From the NCBI RefSeq assembly GCF_017308015.1, contig NZ_JAFKFW010000033.1:1-61043 (forward strand): a stretch of DNA of 61,043 nucleotides, written 5' to 3'. Both the position numbers and the translations under genes were made by a program. The notes under the pieces were generated by a model. The model made no database searches, was not told the origin of the DNA, and saw nothing but the letters and a program-made list of their open reading frames with translations. Positions 45,966 through 55,499 of the stretch are shown here, in pieces. Origin of the DNA: Allobosea sp. Its GTDB lineage: Bacteria; Pseudomonadota; Alphaproteobacteria; Rhizobiales; Beijerinckiaceae. Position 1 is the first letter of the stretch, and the number at the start of each line of letters is the position of its first letter.

Positions 45966-47330
45966 TCAGTTGTTAAGATAGGGCGTCGGATCGACCGGTG
46001 CGGAACCCTTGCGCAGTTCGAAATGAAGCTGCGGCGAGGAAACATTGCCGGTCTGGCCGGAGCTGGCGACGACCTGGCCGCGCTTGACGGTGTCGCCGCG
46101 CTTCACCTTGAGTTCGCCGTTATGGGCATAGGCCGAGACATAGCCGTTCGGATGGCGGATCAGGACGAGATTGCCGTAGCCCTTCAGCTCGCTGCCGGCA
46201 TAGGCCACCGTGCCGCCCTCGGCCGCCTTGACGGGCGTGCCCTCGGGAACCGCGATATTGATGCCCTCGTTGCCGCCCTTGCCGCTATAACCGGAGATCA
46301 CGCGGCCACGGGCCGGCCAGCGGAAATCCGCCTTGTCGGCCGAGGAAACCGCCTCTTCTTCCTGCTTCGGAATGCTGGCGGTGGTCTTCGGCTCCGGGGC
46401 CGGATCGGCCTTCGGGATCGCGGTCGGCCTCGACTCGGTGGACGGAGCGCTCGCGACGACCACCGGTTTCGCCGGCTGGGCGACGGGCGCCGCAACCTTC
46501 GCGGGCTTGGCTTCGGGAACAGGCTTCGCGACGGCGACAGGCACCGCAGCCGGCTTGGCGGCGGGCGTCGGCAAAGCCGCGGTCTTGCGAGCATCAGCCT
46601 TGGCCTTCGCCTCGGCGGCGAAACGGGCTCGTGATTCCTTCATGGCCTGCGCGTCGGCCGCGGCTTTCGCCTTGGCTTCGGCAGCGGCGGCGGCCTTCGC
46701 CTCGGCTGCAGCCCTGGCCTGAGCCTTCGGATCGACCGCAGCCGGCGGCGAGACGCGCGGGGCAGCCGACGGGCCGGCAACGAAGCGCTGCGTCTCGGCC
46801 GGGGTCTGGGCGACCTGTCGGGCCGGCGTCGGCGCAGAGGACGCGGACGCATTGTAGACGGGAATGGTGATGCGTGTGCCGGGAGTGACATTCGCACTGC
46901 TCAGCCCGTTGGCCGACATGATGGCGGCCCGCGGCACGCCGTAGCGCGACGAAATCGTGTCGAGCGTCTCGCCCTGAGCGAGGACGACGGGCGTACCGCC
47001 CTGCGCGGACCAGCCGGCAGCGCCGCCGGCGACAGCCTGCGGAGCCGGCGAACCCAGCGCAACGGAGGATTGCGGTGGTGGCAGAGGCTGGGCCCGAATG
47101 ACAGGCGCCGAAGCCACCGGCTGCAGCGGCGCGCCCGACACCTGCCCGATCGAACCGGTCGTAACCGGATCTCGAACCGGCGCCTGCGCCGATTTGAAAG
47201 GACTGTCGAACGGCGTATCGGTGAAGCGCATCGCGTCCGACGAGCAGGCACTGACGCTGAGAGCGAACAGGCACACCGTCGATAAACGGCGGAGAGCGCG
47301 GGGATTGATCGATCCGGCTTGGCTACGCAT
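45966..47330 (-). CDS. LysM/M23 lipoprotein, NlpD-like amidase activator (degenerate LytM domain)
   Basis: 454 residues. The signal peptide ends in the lipobox LSVSAC with Cys29, so an outer-membrane lipoprotein. A LysM domain (VVLAQGETLDTISSRYGVPRAAI) sits near 114-157. A long Ala/Lys/Pro linker follows, then a C-terminal M23 domain with GINIAVPEGTPVKAAEGGTVAY, YAHNGELKVKRGD and LHFELRKG. The first zinc motif HxGxD reads NEGIN, so His and Asp are lost as in NlpD/EnvC. It should activate periplasmic amidases at division rather than cut peptidoglycan itself. It lies downstream of surE-pcm in the usual order. Confidence 0.92.
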   Translation of the reverse strand: MRSQAGSINPRALRRLSTVCLFALSVSACSSDAMRFTDTPFDSPFKSAQAPVRDPVTTGSIGQVSGAPLQPVASAPVIRAQPLPPPQSSVALGSPAPQAVAGGAAGWSAQGGTPVVLAQGETLDTISSRYGVPRAAIMSANGLSSANVTPGTRITIPVYNASASSAPTPARQVAQTPAETQRFVAGPSAAPRVSPPAAVDPKAQARAAAEAKAAAAAEAKAKAAADAQAMKESRARFAAEAKAKADARKTAALPTPAAKPAAVPVAVAKPVPEAKPAKVAAPVAQPAKPVVVASAPSTESRPTAIPKADPAPEPKTTASIPKQEEEAVSSADKADFRWPARGRVISGYSGKGGNEGINIAVPEGTPVKAAEGGTVAYAGSELKGYGNLVLIRHPNGYVSAYAHNGELKVKRGDTVKRGQVVASSGQTGNVSSPQLHFELRKGSAPVDPTPYLNN

Positions 47331-47561
47331 GAACTGAGTACTCGCGAACGACGCAACTCGATGACCGCGATTAAAGTCCCGTTGAGCTTAATTTCGCGTA
47401 AACGCGATCAGAAACTTGGTTGACGCCGCCGGGATCACAAACGTATCGAGACCGGCGGGGCACGCCCGGCGCTTCGCGCCCGGTCATGGAGTTGCGGGAG
47501 CGCCGGGCTTGCGATAACGCTCGGCCGAACGGCGCTGTCGGCCGAGCCGATTCTGAAGCAG

Positions 47562-47798
47562 ATGCACGGGACCTGGCGGTCGGAAAAGCAGTTAATCCTG
47601 ATCGACACCGAGAGAATGCTCGGCAATACTGACGTCACCCGGCCATTTCAGCGCGACGCACTCAGGCTGCGCAACATTTCCGGCCAGATGATCGTCTTCG
47701 AAATCGGCAGCAGGCGCTTTATCGGGTTCTTCGATCGAAACGAGCTCCGCCTGACCGGCGGCGGCATCGAGAGCCCCGAGACCCTACATCGCCAATAG
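47562..47798 (+). CDS. Possible small protein of unknown function
   Basis: 78 residues, MHGTWRSEKQLILIDTERML... The middle part QMIVFEIGSRRFIGFFDRNELRLTGGG reads like a small beta-rich domain. No SD is obvious. It is the only protein-like frame in the 520-bp gap between the NlpD-like and pcm genes. No family recognised. Confidence 0.35.
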   Translation: MHGTWRSEKQLILIDTERMLGNTDVTRPFQRDALRLRNISGQMIVFEIGSRRFIGFFDRNELRLTGGGIESPETLHRQ

Positions 47799-47849
47799 CC
47801 GGGTTCGTCGCGCCGGGGAACCATCGCCAGGGCAAGCGCATGCGGATGG

Positions 47850-48512
47850 CTACAACGCGCGAGACCGGCCGGGGATCAGGGGCGGCAGGCGCAAAGCGGG
47901 CCCGGTCGCATGGTCGAACTGCCCGTCGTCGACATGTGTGACCACTACCCGCCGCGCCGCGCCCTCGACACGCAGAGCGCCGACGAGCCGGCCGCCGGGT
48001 GACAGCCGCGCCAGTAGAGCTTCGGGTACGGCCTGTGTGACGCCGTTGACGAGGATGCGGTCGAAGCGCCCGAGCGTTCGGTCCGGCTGGAATCCGTCGG
48101 CATGGCGCAGATCGACAGCTCCGCCGAAACCGCTGTCGGAAACGCGCTCATGTGCTGCCAATGCCAGCGAGCGATAGCGCTCCAGCGAGACGACTTCGCC
48201 CCCCATCGCGGCCAGCAGCGCCGAGACATAGCCGGAGCCGGTGCCGACCTCGAGCACCCGCGCGCCCGGTTGCATGTCGAGCGCGCCGAGCAGATTGGCG
48301 ACGGTATGCGGCGCGGTCATCGTCTGGCCGCAGGGCAGCGGCACCGAGACATCCTGCCGGGCGAGATCGGCGAAGCGGGCCGGCGCGAAGCGATCGCGCG
48401 GCACCCGCTCCATCGCGCGCAACAACGCGAGATCGCGCACGCCGCGCGCGCGCAGCGAGAGCAGGAAGGCGACCGTGCGCTCGCCTTCGCTGGCCGGCGC
48501 GTCCTCGCTCAT
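47850..48512 (-). CDS. pcm: Protein-L-isoaspartate O-methyltransferase
   Basis: Methylates isoaspartyl residues of aged proteins with SAM to start repair. 220 residues. It has MERVPRDRFAP at the N-terminus, VSVPLPCGQTMTAPHTVANLL, the SAM-binding RVLEVGTGSGYVSALLA, and the post motif LGRFDRILVNGVTQAVPEALL. A strong SD (GGGGAGGGG) precedes the ATG. It follows surE by 19 bp, the widespread surE-pcm stress pair. Confidence 0.95.
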   Translation of the reverse strand: MSEDAPASEGERTVAFLLSLRARGVRDLALLRAMERVPRDRFAPARFADLARQDVSVPLPCGQTMTAPHTVANLLGALDMQPGARVLEVGTGSGYVSALLAAMGGEVVSLERYRSLALAAHERVSDSGFGGAVDLRHADGFQPDRTLGRFDRILVNGVTQAVPEALLARLSPGGRLVGALRVEGAARRVVVTHVDDGQFDHATGPALRLPPLIPGRSRAL

Positions 48513-48531
48513 GCCCCTCCCCGCCCCAGGC

Positions 48532-49293
48532 TCAGGCGAAGAGCTGCGCGAAGCGCGTCAGCGTCGGCTCATGCGTCAGGTCGAGTTCGAGCGGCGTGAT
48601 CGAGATGCGCTTTTCGGCCAGCGCCTTCAGGTCGGTGCCGTTGGCCGGCTCCCTGCCGCTACGCCGGAAGGCGATCCAGAAATAGGGATTGCCGCGGCCG
48701 TCCTTGCGCGGCTCGAGCTGGACCAGCTCCTGGTCGCGCCGTCCCTGCACGGTGACGGCGACGCCCTCGACCTCGTCCGGCCCCGCATTGGGGAAGTTGA
48801 GGTTGAACAGCACGCCTTCCGGGATGCCCTCCTCCAGCAAACGGCGAATGATGCCCGGCGCATGGCTCTCGGCGCAGTCCCAGCGGATCGTGTCGCGATT
48901 GCCGGGCATATAGGCTTGGCTGATGGCGATCGAGGGCACACCGAGCAGCGTGCCTTCCATCGCCGCCGCGATGGTGCCGGAATAGGTCACATCCTCGGCG
49001 ACGTTCGAGCCGCGATTGACGCCCGACAGCACGAGATCGGGCCGCGCATCGGCCATCACCGAGCGCACCGCCATGATCACGCAATCGGTCGGCGTCCCCT
49101 GCACCGCGTAGCGCTTCTGGCCGATCTCGCGCAGACGCAGCGGGTTCGACAGCGACAGCGAATGCGCGACGCCGGACTGGTCGGTCTCTGGCGCCACGAC
49201 CCAGACATCGTCGGAGAGCTGGCGCGCGATGCGCTCCAGCACGGCGAGACCCTCGGCATGGATGCCGTCATCATTGGTAACCAGGATACGCAT
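48532..49293 (-). CDS. surE: 5'/3'-nucleotidase SurE
   Basis: 253 residues. The metal-binding N-terminus is [15 protein letters not shown] with the Asp-Asp pair. [27 protein letters not shown] and [29 protein letters not shown] are the other family motifs. It dephosphorylates nucleoside monophosphates and short polyphosphates under stress. It starts 4 bp after serS and precedes pcm: serS-surE-pcm operon. Confidence 0.96.
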   Translation of the reverse strand: MRILVTNDDGIHAEGLAVLERIARQLSDDVWVVAPETDQSGVAHSLSLSNPLRLREIGQKRYAVQGTPTDCVIMAVRSVMADARPDLVLSGVNRGSNVAEDVTYSGTIAAAMEGTLLGVPSIAISQAYMPGNRDTIRWDCAESHAPGIIRRLLEEGIPEGVLFNLNFPNAGPDEVEGVAVTVQGRRDQELVQLEPRKDGRGNPYFWIAFRRSGREPANGTDLKALAEKRISITPLELDLTHEPTLTRFAQLFA

Positions 49294-49297
49294 GTTC

Positions 49298-50599
49298 TCA
49301 GGCCGCCTTTTCGATCCGCGTCACGCCGCGCATATAGGGCACCAGCACGTCCGGCACGGTGATCGAGCCGTCCGCGTTCTGGTAGTTCTCCATCACCGCG
49401 ATCAGCGCACGGCCGACCGCCGTGCCCGAACCGTTGAGGGTGTGCACGAAGAAGGGCCCCTTGCCGTCCTTCGTCTTGTAGCGGGCGTTCATGCGCCTCG
49501 CCTGGAAATCGCCGCAGACCGAGCAGGACGAGATCTCGCGATAGGCCTTCTGGCCGGGCAGCCAGGCCTCGATGTCCCATGTCTTCTGCGAAGCGAAGCC
49601 CATGTCGCCCGTGCACAGCGTCATGACGCGATAATGCAGGTCGAGCTTCTTCAGCACGGCCTCGGCGCAGGCGAGCATGCGCTCGTGCTCCTCGCGCGAC
49701 TTCTCCGGCGCCGTGATCGAGACGAGCTCGACCTTCTCGAACTGGTGCTGGCGCAGCATGCCGCGCGTGTCGCGCCCGGCCGAGCCGGCCTCCGAGCGGA
49801 AGCAGGGCGTGAGGGCAGTGAATCGAAGCGGCAGCTCCTCTTCGGAGAGGATTGATTCCCTTGCCAGATTGGTCAGCGGAACCTCGGCGGTCGGGATCAG
49901 CCAATGCTCCTCGCCGGCCCGGAACTGATCTTCGCGGAATTTCGGCAACTGCGCCGTGCCGAACATCGCGTCGTCGCGTACCAGCAGCGGCGGATTGACC
50001 TCGGTATAGCCGTGCTCCTCGGTGTGCGTATCGAGCATGAACTGCCCGATCGACCGCGACAACCGCGCGATCTGGCTTTGCAGCACGACGAAGCGCGAGC
50101 CGGAGAGCTTGGCCGCCTTTTCGAAATCCATCTGGCCGAGCGCCTCGCCCAGCTCGAAATGCTGCTTGGGATCGTTGACGCCCGTGAGCAGCCCGCGCTC
50201 CTCCGGCTTCACGCCATGGACGTGCAGCACGACGTTGCCGTGCTCGTCGGCACCTTCGGGTACGTCGTCGAAGGGCGCGTTCGGAATCGCGGCGAGCTTC
50301 TCGTCGAGCGCGTCCTTGGCGGCCTTCTCCTCCGCTTCGAGCGCCGGCTGCTGCTCCTTGAGCGCCGCAACCTCGGCCTTCAGCGTGTCGGCGAGCGCGG
50401 CATCCTTCGCGCCCATCGCCTTGCCGATCTCCTTGGAGAGCGCGTTGCGGCGCTCCTGCATGGCCTGCGCCCTGGCGATCGACGAGCGGCGGACGTCATC
50501 GAGTTCGAGCAGCGAGGACGACAGCGGCGCCAGGCCCCGTCGCGTCAAGCCCCTGTCGAACGCCGCGGCGTTCTCGCGAATCCATCTGATGTCGTACAT
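49298..50599 (-). CDS. serS: Seryl-tRNA synthetase
   Basis: 433 residues, class II. The N-terminal tRNA-binding coiled coil spans about residues 30-100 ([15 protein letters not shown]...[16 protein letters not shown]). Motif 2 has [27 protein letters not shown] and motif 3 [24 protein letters not shown]. The ATG at 50599 ([10 protein letters not shown]) is the family start; an upstream in-frame reading runs into unrelated DNA. First gene of serS-surE-pcm. Confidence 0.97.
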   Translation of the reverse strand: MYDIRWIRENAAAFDRGLTRRGLAPLSSSLLELDDVRRSSIARAQAMQERRNALSKEIGKAMGAKDAALADTLKAEVAALKEQQPALEAEEKAAKDALDEKLAAIPNAPFDDVPEGADEHGNVVLHVHGVKPEERGLLTGVNDPKQHFELGEALGQMDFEKAAKLSGSRFVVLQSQIARLSRSIGQFMLDTHTEEHGYTEVNPPLLVRDDAMFGTAQLPKFREDQFRAGEEHWLIPTAEVPLTNLARESILSEEELPLRFTALTPCFRSEAGSAGRDTRGMLRQHQFEKVELVSITAPEKSREEHERMLACAEAVLKKLDLHYRVMTLCTGDMGFASQKTWDIEAWLPGQKAYREISSCSVCGDFQARRMNARYKTKDGKGPFFVHTLNGSGTAVGRALIAVMENYQNADGSITVPDVLVPYMRGVTRIEKAA

Positions 50600-50706
50600 C
50601 GTCGTCCGGCCATGCATCGCTGCGGAGTGCAGCGACGCATGCTCTAGACCGGGATCGCGCGCGAGGGAACAGGTAACCTCGCAGCGAAAAGGCTCCAGAA
50701 CCACGC

Positions 50707-50812
50707 CGTCATCCCGGACAAGCTGCGAAGCAGCGTAGATCCGGGATCCATCGTAAGGCTCTGCACCCTGCGATGGATCCCGGCGCTCCGCTTCGCTGCG
50801 GCCGGGATGACG
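50707..50812. repeat. Intergenic inverted-repeat element CGTCATCCCGG ... CCGGGATGACG
   Basis: 106-bp element with perfect 11-bp outer arms and inner dyads (GATCCGGGATCCATCG / CGATGGATCCCGG; CTGCGAAGCAGCG / CGCTTCGCTGCGG). It fills most of the gap between serS and tatC. Structured repeats of this type are scattered through genomes of the group. Confidence 0.75.
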
Positions 50813-50823
50813 GGCGAGATTGA

Positions 50824-51636
50824 CTACTCCGCCGCGTCCGCTTCCGCCTTCGCGGCCTCGCCCTTCTTCTCGACCCGGCGCACCGAGAACACCGAGAGCT
50901 CGTAGAGCAGCATCATCGGGATCGCGAGCATGAGCTGCGAGATGACGTCCGGCGGCGTCAGCACGGCCGCGACGACGAAGACGAAGACGATCGCGTAGCG
51001 GCGCTTTTCCTTCAGGAACTTCGAATCGATGATGCCGGCCTGCCCCAGCAGGGTCAGGATCACCGGCAGCTGGAAGGCGATGCCGAAGGCGAAGATCAGC
51101 GTCATGATCAGCGAGAGATACTCGCTGACCTTCGGCAGCAGCGCGATGCCGGCCTGATTCTCGGTCGCCGCCTGTTGCATGCCCAGCGAGAACTTCATCA
51201 GCACCGGCATGGCGAAGAAGAAGACCAGCAGCGCGCCGAGCGTGAAGAACACCGGGGTCGCCACCAGATAGGGCGCGAAGGCCGCCTTTTCGTTCTTGTA
51301 GAGACCGGGCGCCACGAACTTGTAGATCTGCGTCGCGATCACCGGGAAGGCGAAGAAGCCGGCACCGAACGCCGCCACCTTGATGTGCGTGAAGAGCAGT
51401 TCCAGCGGGCCGGTATAGATCAACTGCGCATTGGCTGCGCTGCCGGCGGCCCAGACATAGGGCAGCACCAGGATGTTGTAGATCTGCGTCGAAAAGCCGA
51501 AACAGACGAAGAACATCAGCAGGAACGCGATCAAAGACTTGATCAGCCGCGAGCGCAGTTCAACCAGATGCTCGATGAGCGGAGCGCGCGAGGCCTCGAT
51601 CTCGTCCTCGCCGTCGCGAGGATTGGCAACGCTCAT
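50824..51636 (-). CDS. tatC: Sec-independent protein translocase TatC
   Basis: 270 residues, six spans. The conserved cytoplasmic N-terminus is [18 protein letters not shown], and [36 protein letters not shown] follows the first loop. [21 protein letters not shown] forms the later spans. It is the receptor for twin-arginine signal peptides together with TatB. ATG overlaps the tatB stop (ATGA). Confidence 0.97.
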   Translation of the reverse strand: MSVANPRDGEDEIEASRAPLIEHLVELRSRLIKSLIAFLLMFFVCFGFSTQIYNILVLPYVWAAGSAANAQLIYTGPLELLFTHIKVAAFGAGFFAFPVIATQIYKFVAPGLYKNEKAAFAPYLVATPVFFTLGALLVFFFAMPVLMKFSLGMQQAATENQAGIALLPKVSEYLSLIMTLIFAFGIAFQLPVILTLLGQAGIIDSKFLKEKRRYAIVFVFVVAAVLTPPDVISQLMLAIPMMLLYELSVFSVRRVEKKGEAAKAEADAAE

Positions 51637-52301
51637 GCGGAATTCTCCTCGCCCTTGGCGGTCTTGCGCTTGCGGGCGGCAGGCTTGACGGTCTCGGCCG
51701 CAGCGGCCTTGGGCTTGCGCGCGGCGGCGGCTTTCGGCGCCTTGGCCGCGACGGGAGTCGCCGGCACCTCGGCAACAGCCTTGGCGCTGCGCCTGCGAAC
51801 AGGCTTCGGCGGAATGGCCTCGGCAGCGGCTAACGCCGGCGGCTCGACCACAGAGACAGCCGCCTCGGCCGCGGCCTTACGAGCGCGCTTCGGCTTGTCG
51901 ACGGGCTTCGGCGCTTCGGCAGAGATCTGAACGGGCGGCAATGCCTCGGGCGGCGGCAGCGAAGCGAGCTTGGCCTCGGCCTCCTTCAGCGCGGCCTCAT
52001 CCGGCTTCGGCGCGTCCGGCTTGGCGCTCTCGAAATCCTTGAGGGAATCGATCGGCTTGAAATCGGTGTTCAGCGAGTTCGACACCGATCCGCCGACATC
52101 CTCGACCTGCTTCTTCAGGTCGGCGAGTTCGGCCTCGCGCATCGCCTCGTTGAACTGCCCCTGGAATTCCGACGCCATGCGCCTGATCCGGCCCACCGTC
52201 TGGCCGACAGTACGCAGGGCCTTGGGCAGGTCCTTCGGGCCGATCACCACCAGCGCCACCGCGCCGATCAGCACCATTTCGCTCCAGGCGATGTCGAACA
52301 T
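51633..52301 (-). CDS. tatB: Sec-independent protein translocase TatB
   Basis: 222 residues. The N-terminal span [30 protein letters not shown] carries the typical Glu and GPKDLP hinge. An amphipathic helix ([31 protein letters not shown]) and a long Ala/Lys/Pro-rich tail follow. The tail is longer than in E. coli TatB (171) and probably disordered. Separated from tatA by 140 bp. Confidence 0.95.
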   Translation of the reverse strand: MFDIAWSEMVLIGAVALVVIGPKDLPKALRTVGQTVGRIRRMASEFQGQFNEAMREAELADLKKQVEDVGGSVSNSLNTDFKPIDSLKDFESAKPDAPKPDEAALKEAEAKLASLPPPEALPPVQISAEAPKPVDKPKRARKAAAEAAVSVVEPPALAAAEAIPPKPVRRRSAKAVAEVPATPVAAKAPKAAAARKPKAAAAETVKPAARKRKTAKGEENSA

Positions 52302-52441
52302 CGACGGCTCGTCCTCTCAAGCCCGCGCCTCGCGTCGGCCCGAAAAGTGGCTTCCACTCTTCGGGAAACCCGATGCGACAGCAGATTGACGGATCGCCGC
52401 TCACGCCCCTTCAGGACGCACGGCGATCCAGCGCGGCAGCA

Positions 52442-52690
52442 TCAGGCCTTGTGCTCGGCCTTGGCCTGGGCCTGGGCGGCGGCGTTGTCGGCCTTCGTCT
52501 GATCGATCACCTTGGGATCGACGTTGGAAGCGGTCGGCGCCGCCGGCTCGTCATCCTCGGCCATACCCTTCTTGAACGATTTGATGCCCTTGGCGACATC
52601 GCCCATGAGTTCGGAAACCTTGCCGCGTCCGAACAGCAGCATCACGATGACGCCGACGACGATCCAGTGCCAAATGCTCACGCCACCCAT
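52442..52690 (-). CDS. tatA: Sec-independent protein translocase TatA
   Basis: 82 residues from the ATG at 52690 (GGAGGAG upstream). It shows [43 protein letters not shown]: short helix, FGRGK hinge, amphipathic helix, then an acidic Ala-rich tail. Forms the translocation pore. tatA-tatB-tatC lie in order on one strand. At least three proteins in the window have twin-arginine-like signals. Confidence 0.96.
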   Translation of the reverse strand: MGGVSIWHWIVVGVIVMLLFGRGKVSELMGDVAKGIKSFKKGMAEDDEPAAPTASNVDPKVIDQTKADNAAAQAQAKAEHKA

Positions 52691-52771
52691 GGCGAAACTC
52701 CTCCGAAATTGCGTCGACTGGGGACAGGCCCCAACCAAGTCCTTGTCCGGTCGATTGTTCGGCGGCGGAAC

Positions 52772-53812
52772 CTATTGATCCGCGGCCGGAAACACAAGGA
52801 CTTCGTCCGAGGGAATCTCGACCCCGATCTCGTCGCCCACCGCGATCTCGTCCGAGAGTGGCGCGCGAACCGACAAGGCCCGGTCGAAGCCGTCCACCGT
52901 CACCTGCAGGTGGTCGGCCTCCCCGAGGAAGCGCCGGCCTATCAATCGCCCGCGCAGATAGTAGCCCTTCGGCACGATGCGGACGCGATGCGGCCGGATG
53001 CAGACGATGGCCGCTGTCCCCTCCGCGATCCCCGGCGCGGCGAAACGGCCGAATGGCGTATCGACGGCTCCGTCGGACACCCGCCCCTCGACCTCCGTCA
53101 GATCGCAGAAAAATCGGGCGGCAAAGAGGCTGGTCGGCTGCCTGTAGAGCTCCTCGCCCGTGCCGATCTGGACGATCCGCCCTGCCCGCATCAGCACGAT
53201 CCGATCGGCGATGCGCATCGCGTCCTCGGGATCATGCGTGACGATGATCGAGGTCGCACCCGTCTCATCCAGCAGGGCCGCGGTCTCGTCGCGCACCACG
53301 TCGCGCAGCCGCCGGTCGAGATTGGAGAAGGGCTCGTCCATCAGCAGCACACCCGGCCGCGGAGCGATCGCGCGGGCCAATGCCACGCGCTGCTGTTCGC
53401 CGCCCGAGAGCATATGCGGATAGGAATCGGCGAGTTCCGCGAGGCCGACGCGAGCCAGCGCGCGCAGGGCCGTGGCATCGGCCGCAGCCGGTGTCTGGCC
53501 GCGCAGGCCGAAGCAGACATTGTCGCGCACGGAAAGATGCGGAAACAGCGCGTAGTCCTGGAAGACGAATCCGACGCCGCGATGCTCCGGCTCGACGAAA
53601 CGATCGGGCGCCGAGACATCGCGCCCTTCCAGCAGGACACGGCCCGCGCTCGGCCGCTCGACCCCGGCCGCGAGCCGAAGCAGCGTCGTCTTGCCGCAGC
53701 CGGACTGGCCGAGAAGCGCGACGATCTCGCCGGGCTTGACGGCGAGCGAGACGTCCGACAGCGCCGTCACCGAACCGAAGCGCTGCGTCACGTTCTCGAA
53801 GCCGAGCGCCAT
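52772..53812 (-). CDS. ABC transporter ATP-binding protein, FbpC/PotA-like, without partner
   Basis: 346 residues from the ATG at 53812. Walker A GQSGCGKTTLLRLAAG, Q-loop FVFQDYALFPHLSVRDNV, signature LSGGEQQRVALARA, Walker B VLLMDEPFSNLDRRLR and switch VTHDPEDAM are intact. A C-terminal TOBE domain (about 250-346) has IRPHRVRIVPKG. The type energises ferric, spermidine or thiamine-like importers. No binding protein or permease is encoded nearby. An ATG at 53929 overlaps the scpB stop (ATGA) and would add 39 low-complexity residues; coupling to scpB makes it possible. Inserted between scpB and tatA. Confidence 0.88.
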   Translation of the reverse strand: MALGFENVTQRFGSVTALSDVSLAVKPGEIVALLGQSGCGKTTLLRLAAGVERPSAGRVLLEGRDVSAPDRFVEPEHRGVGFVFQDYALFPHLSVRDNVCFGLRGQTPAAADATALRALARVGLAELADSYPHMLSGGEQQRVALARAIAPRPGVLLMDEPFSNLDRRLRDVVRDETAALLDETGATSIIVTHDPEDAMRIADRIVLMRAGRIVQIGTGEELYRQPTSLFAARFFCDLTEVEGRVSDGAVDTPFGRFAAPGIAEGTAAIVCIRPHRVRIVPKGYYLRGRLIGRRFLGEADHLQVTVDGFDRALSVRAPLSDEIAVGDEIGVEIPSDEVLVFPAADQ

Positions 53813-53925
53813 CGGGATCGCCGCGCCTGCAGTGCCGCGCCGGCCCCAGCCGAGCCATCCTGATTTCGTTTCCGCCAAGGTCGATCCCGCTCCGGCCGCT
53901 CTCTCCCGGCCGCTGGCCGGTTCCT

Positions 53926-54624
53926 TCATTCCTGTTGCGGTCCGCCTTCGCCGTCGTCAAGCGGGCTGAACAGATCGCCGAGCGGGTCCTCGTCATCGCG
54001 TAAGGACGGATCGTCGTCGGGAATCGGTACGGCGAGGTCGCGCGTCACTCGTCCTTCGATGAACCCCGTGCCCTTCAATTCCTCCAACCCCGGCAGGTCG
54101 TCGATGCGGTCGAGCCCGAAATGGTCGAGGAAACCCGGCGTCGTACCATAGGTGATCGGCCGGCCCGGCGAGCGCCGCCGCCCGCGCAGCCGCACCCAGC
54201 CCGCTTCCAGCAGGATGTCGAGCGTTCCCTTGGCGGTGGCGACGCCGCGAATCTCCTCGATCTCCGCCCTCGTCACAGGCTGGTGATAGGCAATGATCGA
54301 CAGCACTTCGAGCGCAGCCCGCGACAGGCGCCGCGGCGGTTCCGCCTCGGCCGCGAGCAGGTAGCCAAGGTCCGGCGCCGTCCGGAACGCCCAGCCGCCG
54401 GCAACCTGGCGCAGAACGACCCCACGCGTCGCATAGCTCTCGACGAGTTTCACCAGCACCTGCCCGATCGCGATGCCGGCGGGAATCGCACGGCCGAGCG
54501 CCTCTGCGGTCAGCGGTACGGCCGAAGCGAAGAGCAGCGCCTCGACGACGCGCAGCGCCTGCGAAAACGCCTCCGCCCCGCCATCGGTCTCGGTATCCTC
54601 CGGTTCAGCCGCGGTGCCGGTCAT
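53926..54624 (-). CDS. scpB: Segregation and condensation protein ScpB
   Basis: 232 residues with two winged-helix domains: ALRVVEALLFASAVPLTAEALGRAI and LSRAALEVLSIIAYHQPVTRAEIEEIRGVA with the later VRLRGRRRSPGRPITYGTTPGFLDHFGLDRIDDLPGLEEL. It binds ScpA and the SMC ATPase in chromosome condensation. The acidic C-terminal tail is variable. 4-bp overlap with scpA. Confidence 0.95.
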   Translation of the reverse strand: MTGTAAEPEDTETDGGAEAFSQALRVVEALLFASAVPLTAEALGRAIPAGIAIGQVLVKLVESYATRGVVLRQVAGGWAFRTAPDLGYLLAAEAEPPRRLSRAALEVLSIIAYHQPVTRAEIEEIRGVATAKGTLDILLEAGWVRLRGRRRSPGRPITYGTTPGFLDHFGLDRIDDLPGLEELKGTGFIEGRVTRDLAVPIPDDDPSLRDDEDPLGDLFSPLDDGEGGPQQE

Positions 54625-55451
54625 GAAGCGTCCCTGGCGACGAAGGGCAGCCCTTGCGGCCGAGCCGAGCGGCGGCGCACCTGGATCGGCGCGAAAGCCT
54701 CGTCCTGCCGGAGGTCGATCATCCCTTCCCGCACCATCTCCAGCATCGCCGAGAGCGCGGAAGCCCGGACTGTCGCCCGCATCTCCCGCGCCGGCAGGCC
54801 ATGCGAAGCCATGTACTGCGTGAGGTAGCCGTCGAGCTCGGTCCAGTCTCCGGCCTCCCCGACCAGCCGCTGCAACGCCTCGCGCGCCTCGACCAGCGAC
54901 CAGACGGCACGATGGCCGACCGAGATATGGCCCTGCACCCGCTTCTGCCGCTGCTGGGCATAGGCTGCGAGCAGGTCGTAGAGCTCGGCTTCCCAGACGG
55001 GCCGGACGCCCGCGACGATCTCCTCCGGCGCGCCACGAGCGAACACGTCCTGCCCCAGCCGCTCGCGCGCCGATAGCTTGTTTGCGGCGGCGCGGATCCC
55101 CTCCAGCCGGCGCAGGCGCAAGGCGAGCGCGGTCGCGAGATCGGCAGCGCTCGGCTCCTCGCCCTTGGGAGGCTCAGGCAGCAGCAGGCGCGACTTGAGA
55201 TAGGCGAGCCAGGCCGCCATCACGAGATAGTCTGCGGCGAGTTCGAGCCGCAGCGCCCGCGCCTCCTCGACGAAGGACAGGTATTGCTCGGCCAGCGCCA
55301 GGATCGAGATACGATGCAGGTCGACCTTCTGCCGGCGTGCGAGATCGAGCAGCAGGTCGAGCGGCCCTTCATAGCCGTCGACATCGACGACGAGCGAAGG
55401 CTCGCCCGCGCGCCCGGCGCGGTCTTCCTCGAATGGCAATTCGGCCGTCAT
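54621..55451 (-). CDS. scpA: Segregation and condensation protein ScpA (kleisin)
   Basis: About 276 residues. The N-terminal SMC-binding region has DGYEGPLDLLLDLARRQKVDLHRISILALAEQYL and the C-terminal winged helix ATVRASALSAMLEMVREGMIDLRQDEAFAPI. YLVMAAWLAYLKSRLLLP is the kleisin signature part. A start at 55475 would add eight residues; the ATG at 55451 has AGGG at better spacing. Bridges the SMC heads. Confidence 0.95.
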   Translation of the reverse strand: MTAELPFEEDRAGRAGEPSLVVDVDGYEGPLDLLLDLARRQKVDLHRISILALAEQYLSFVEEARALRLELAADYLVMAAWLAYLKSRLLLPEPPKGEEPSAADLATALALRLRRLEGIRAAANKLSARERLGQDVFARGAPEEIVAGVRPVWEAELYDLLAAYAQQRQKRVQGHISVGHRAVWSLVEAREALQRLVGEAGDWTELDGYLTQYMASHGLPAREMRATVRASALSAMLEMVREGMIDLRQDEAFAPIQVRRRSARPQGLPFVARDAS

Positions 55452-55499
55452 CGAAGGCCCTGCCCCACCTGTCATCCCCGAAGGCGCAGATTCGGCCGT

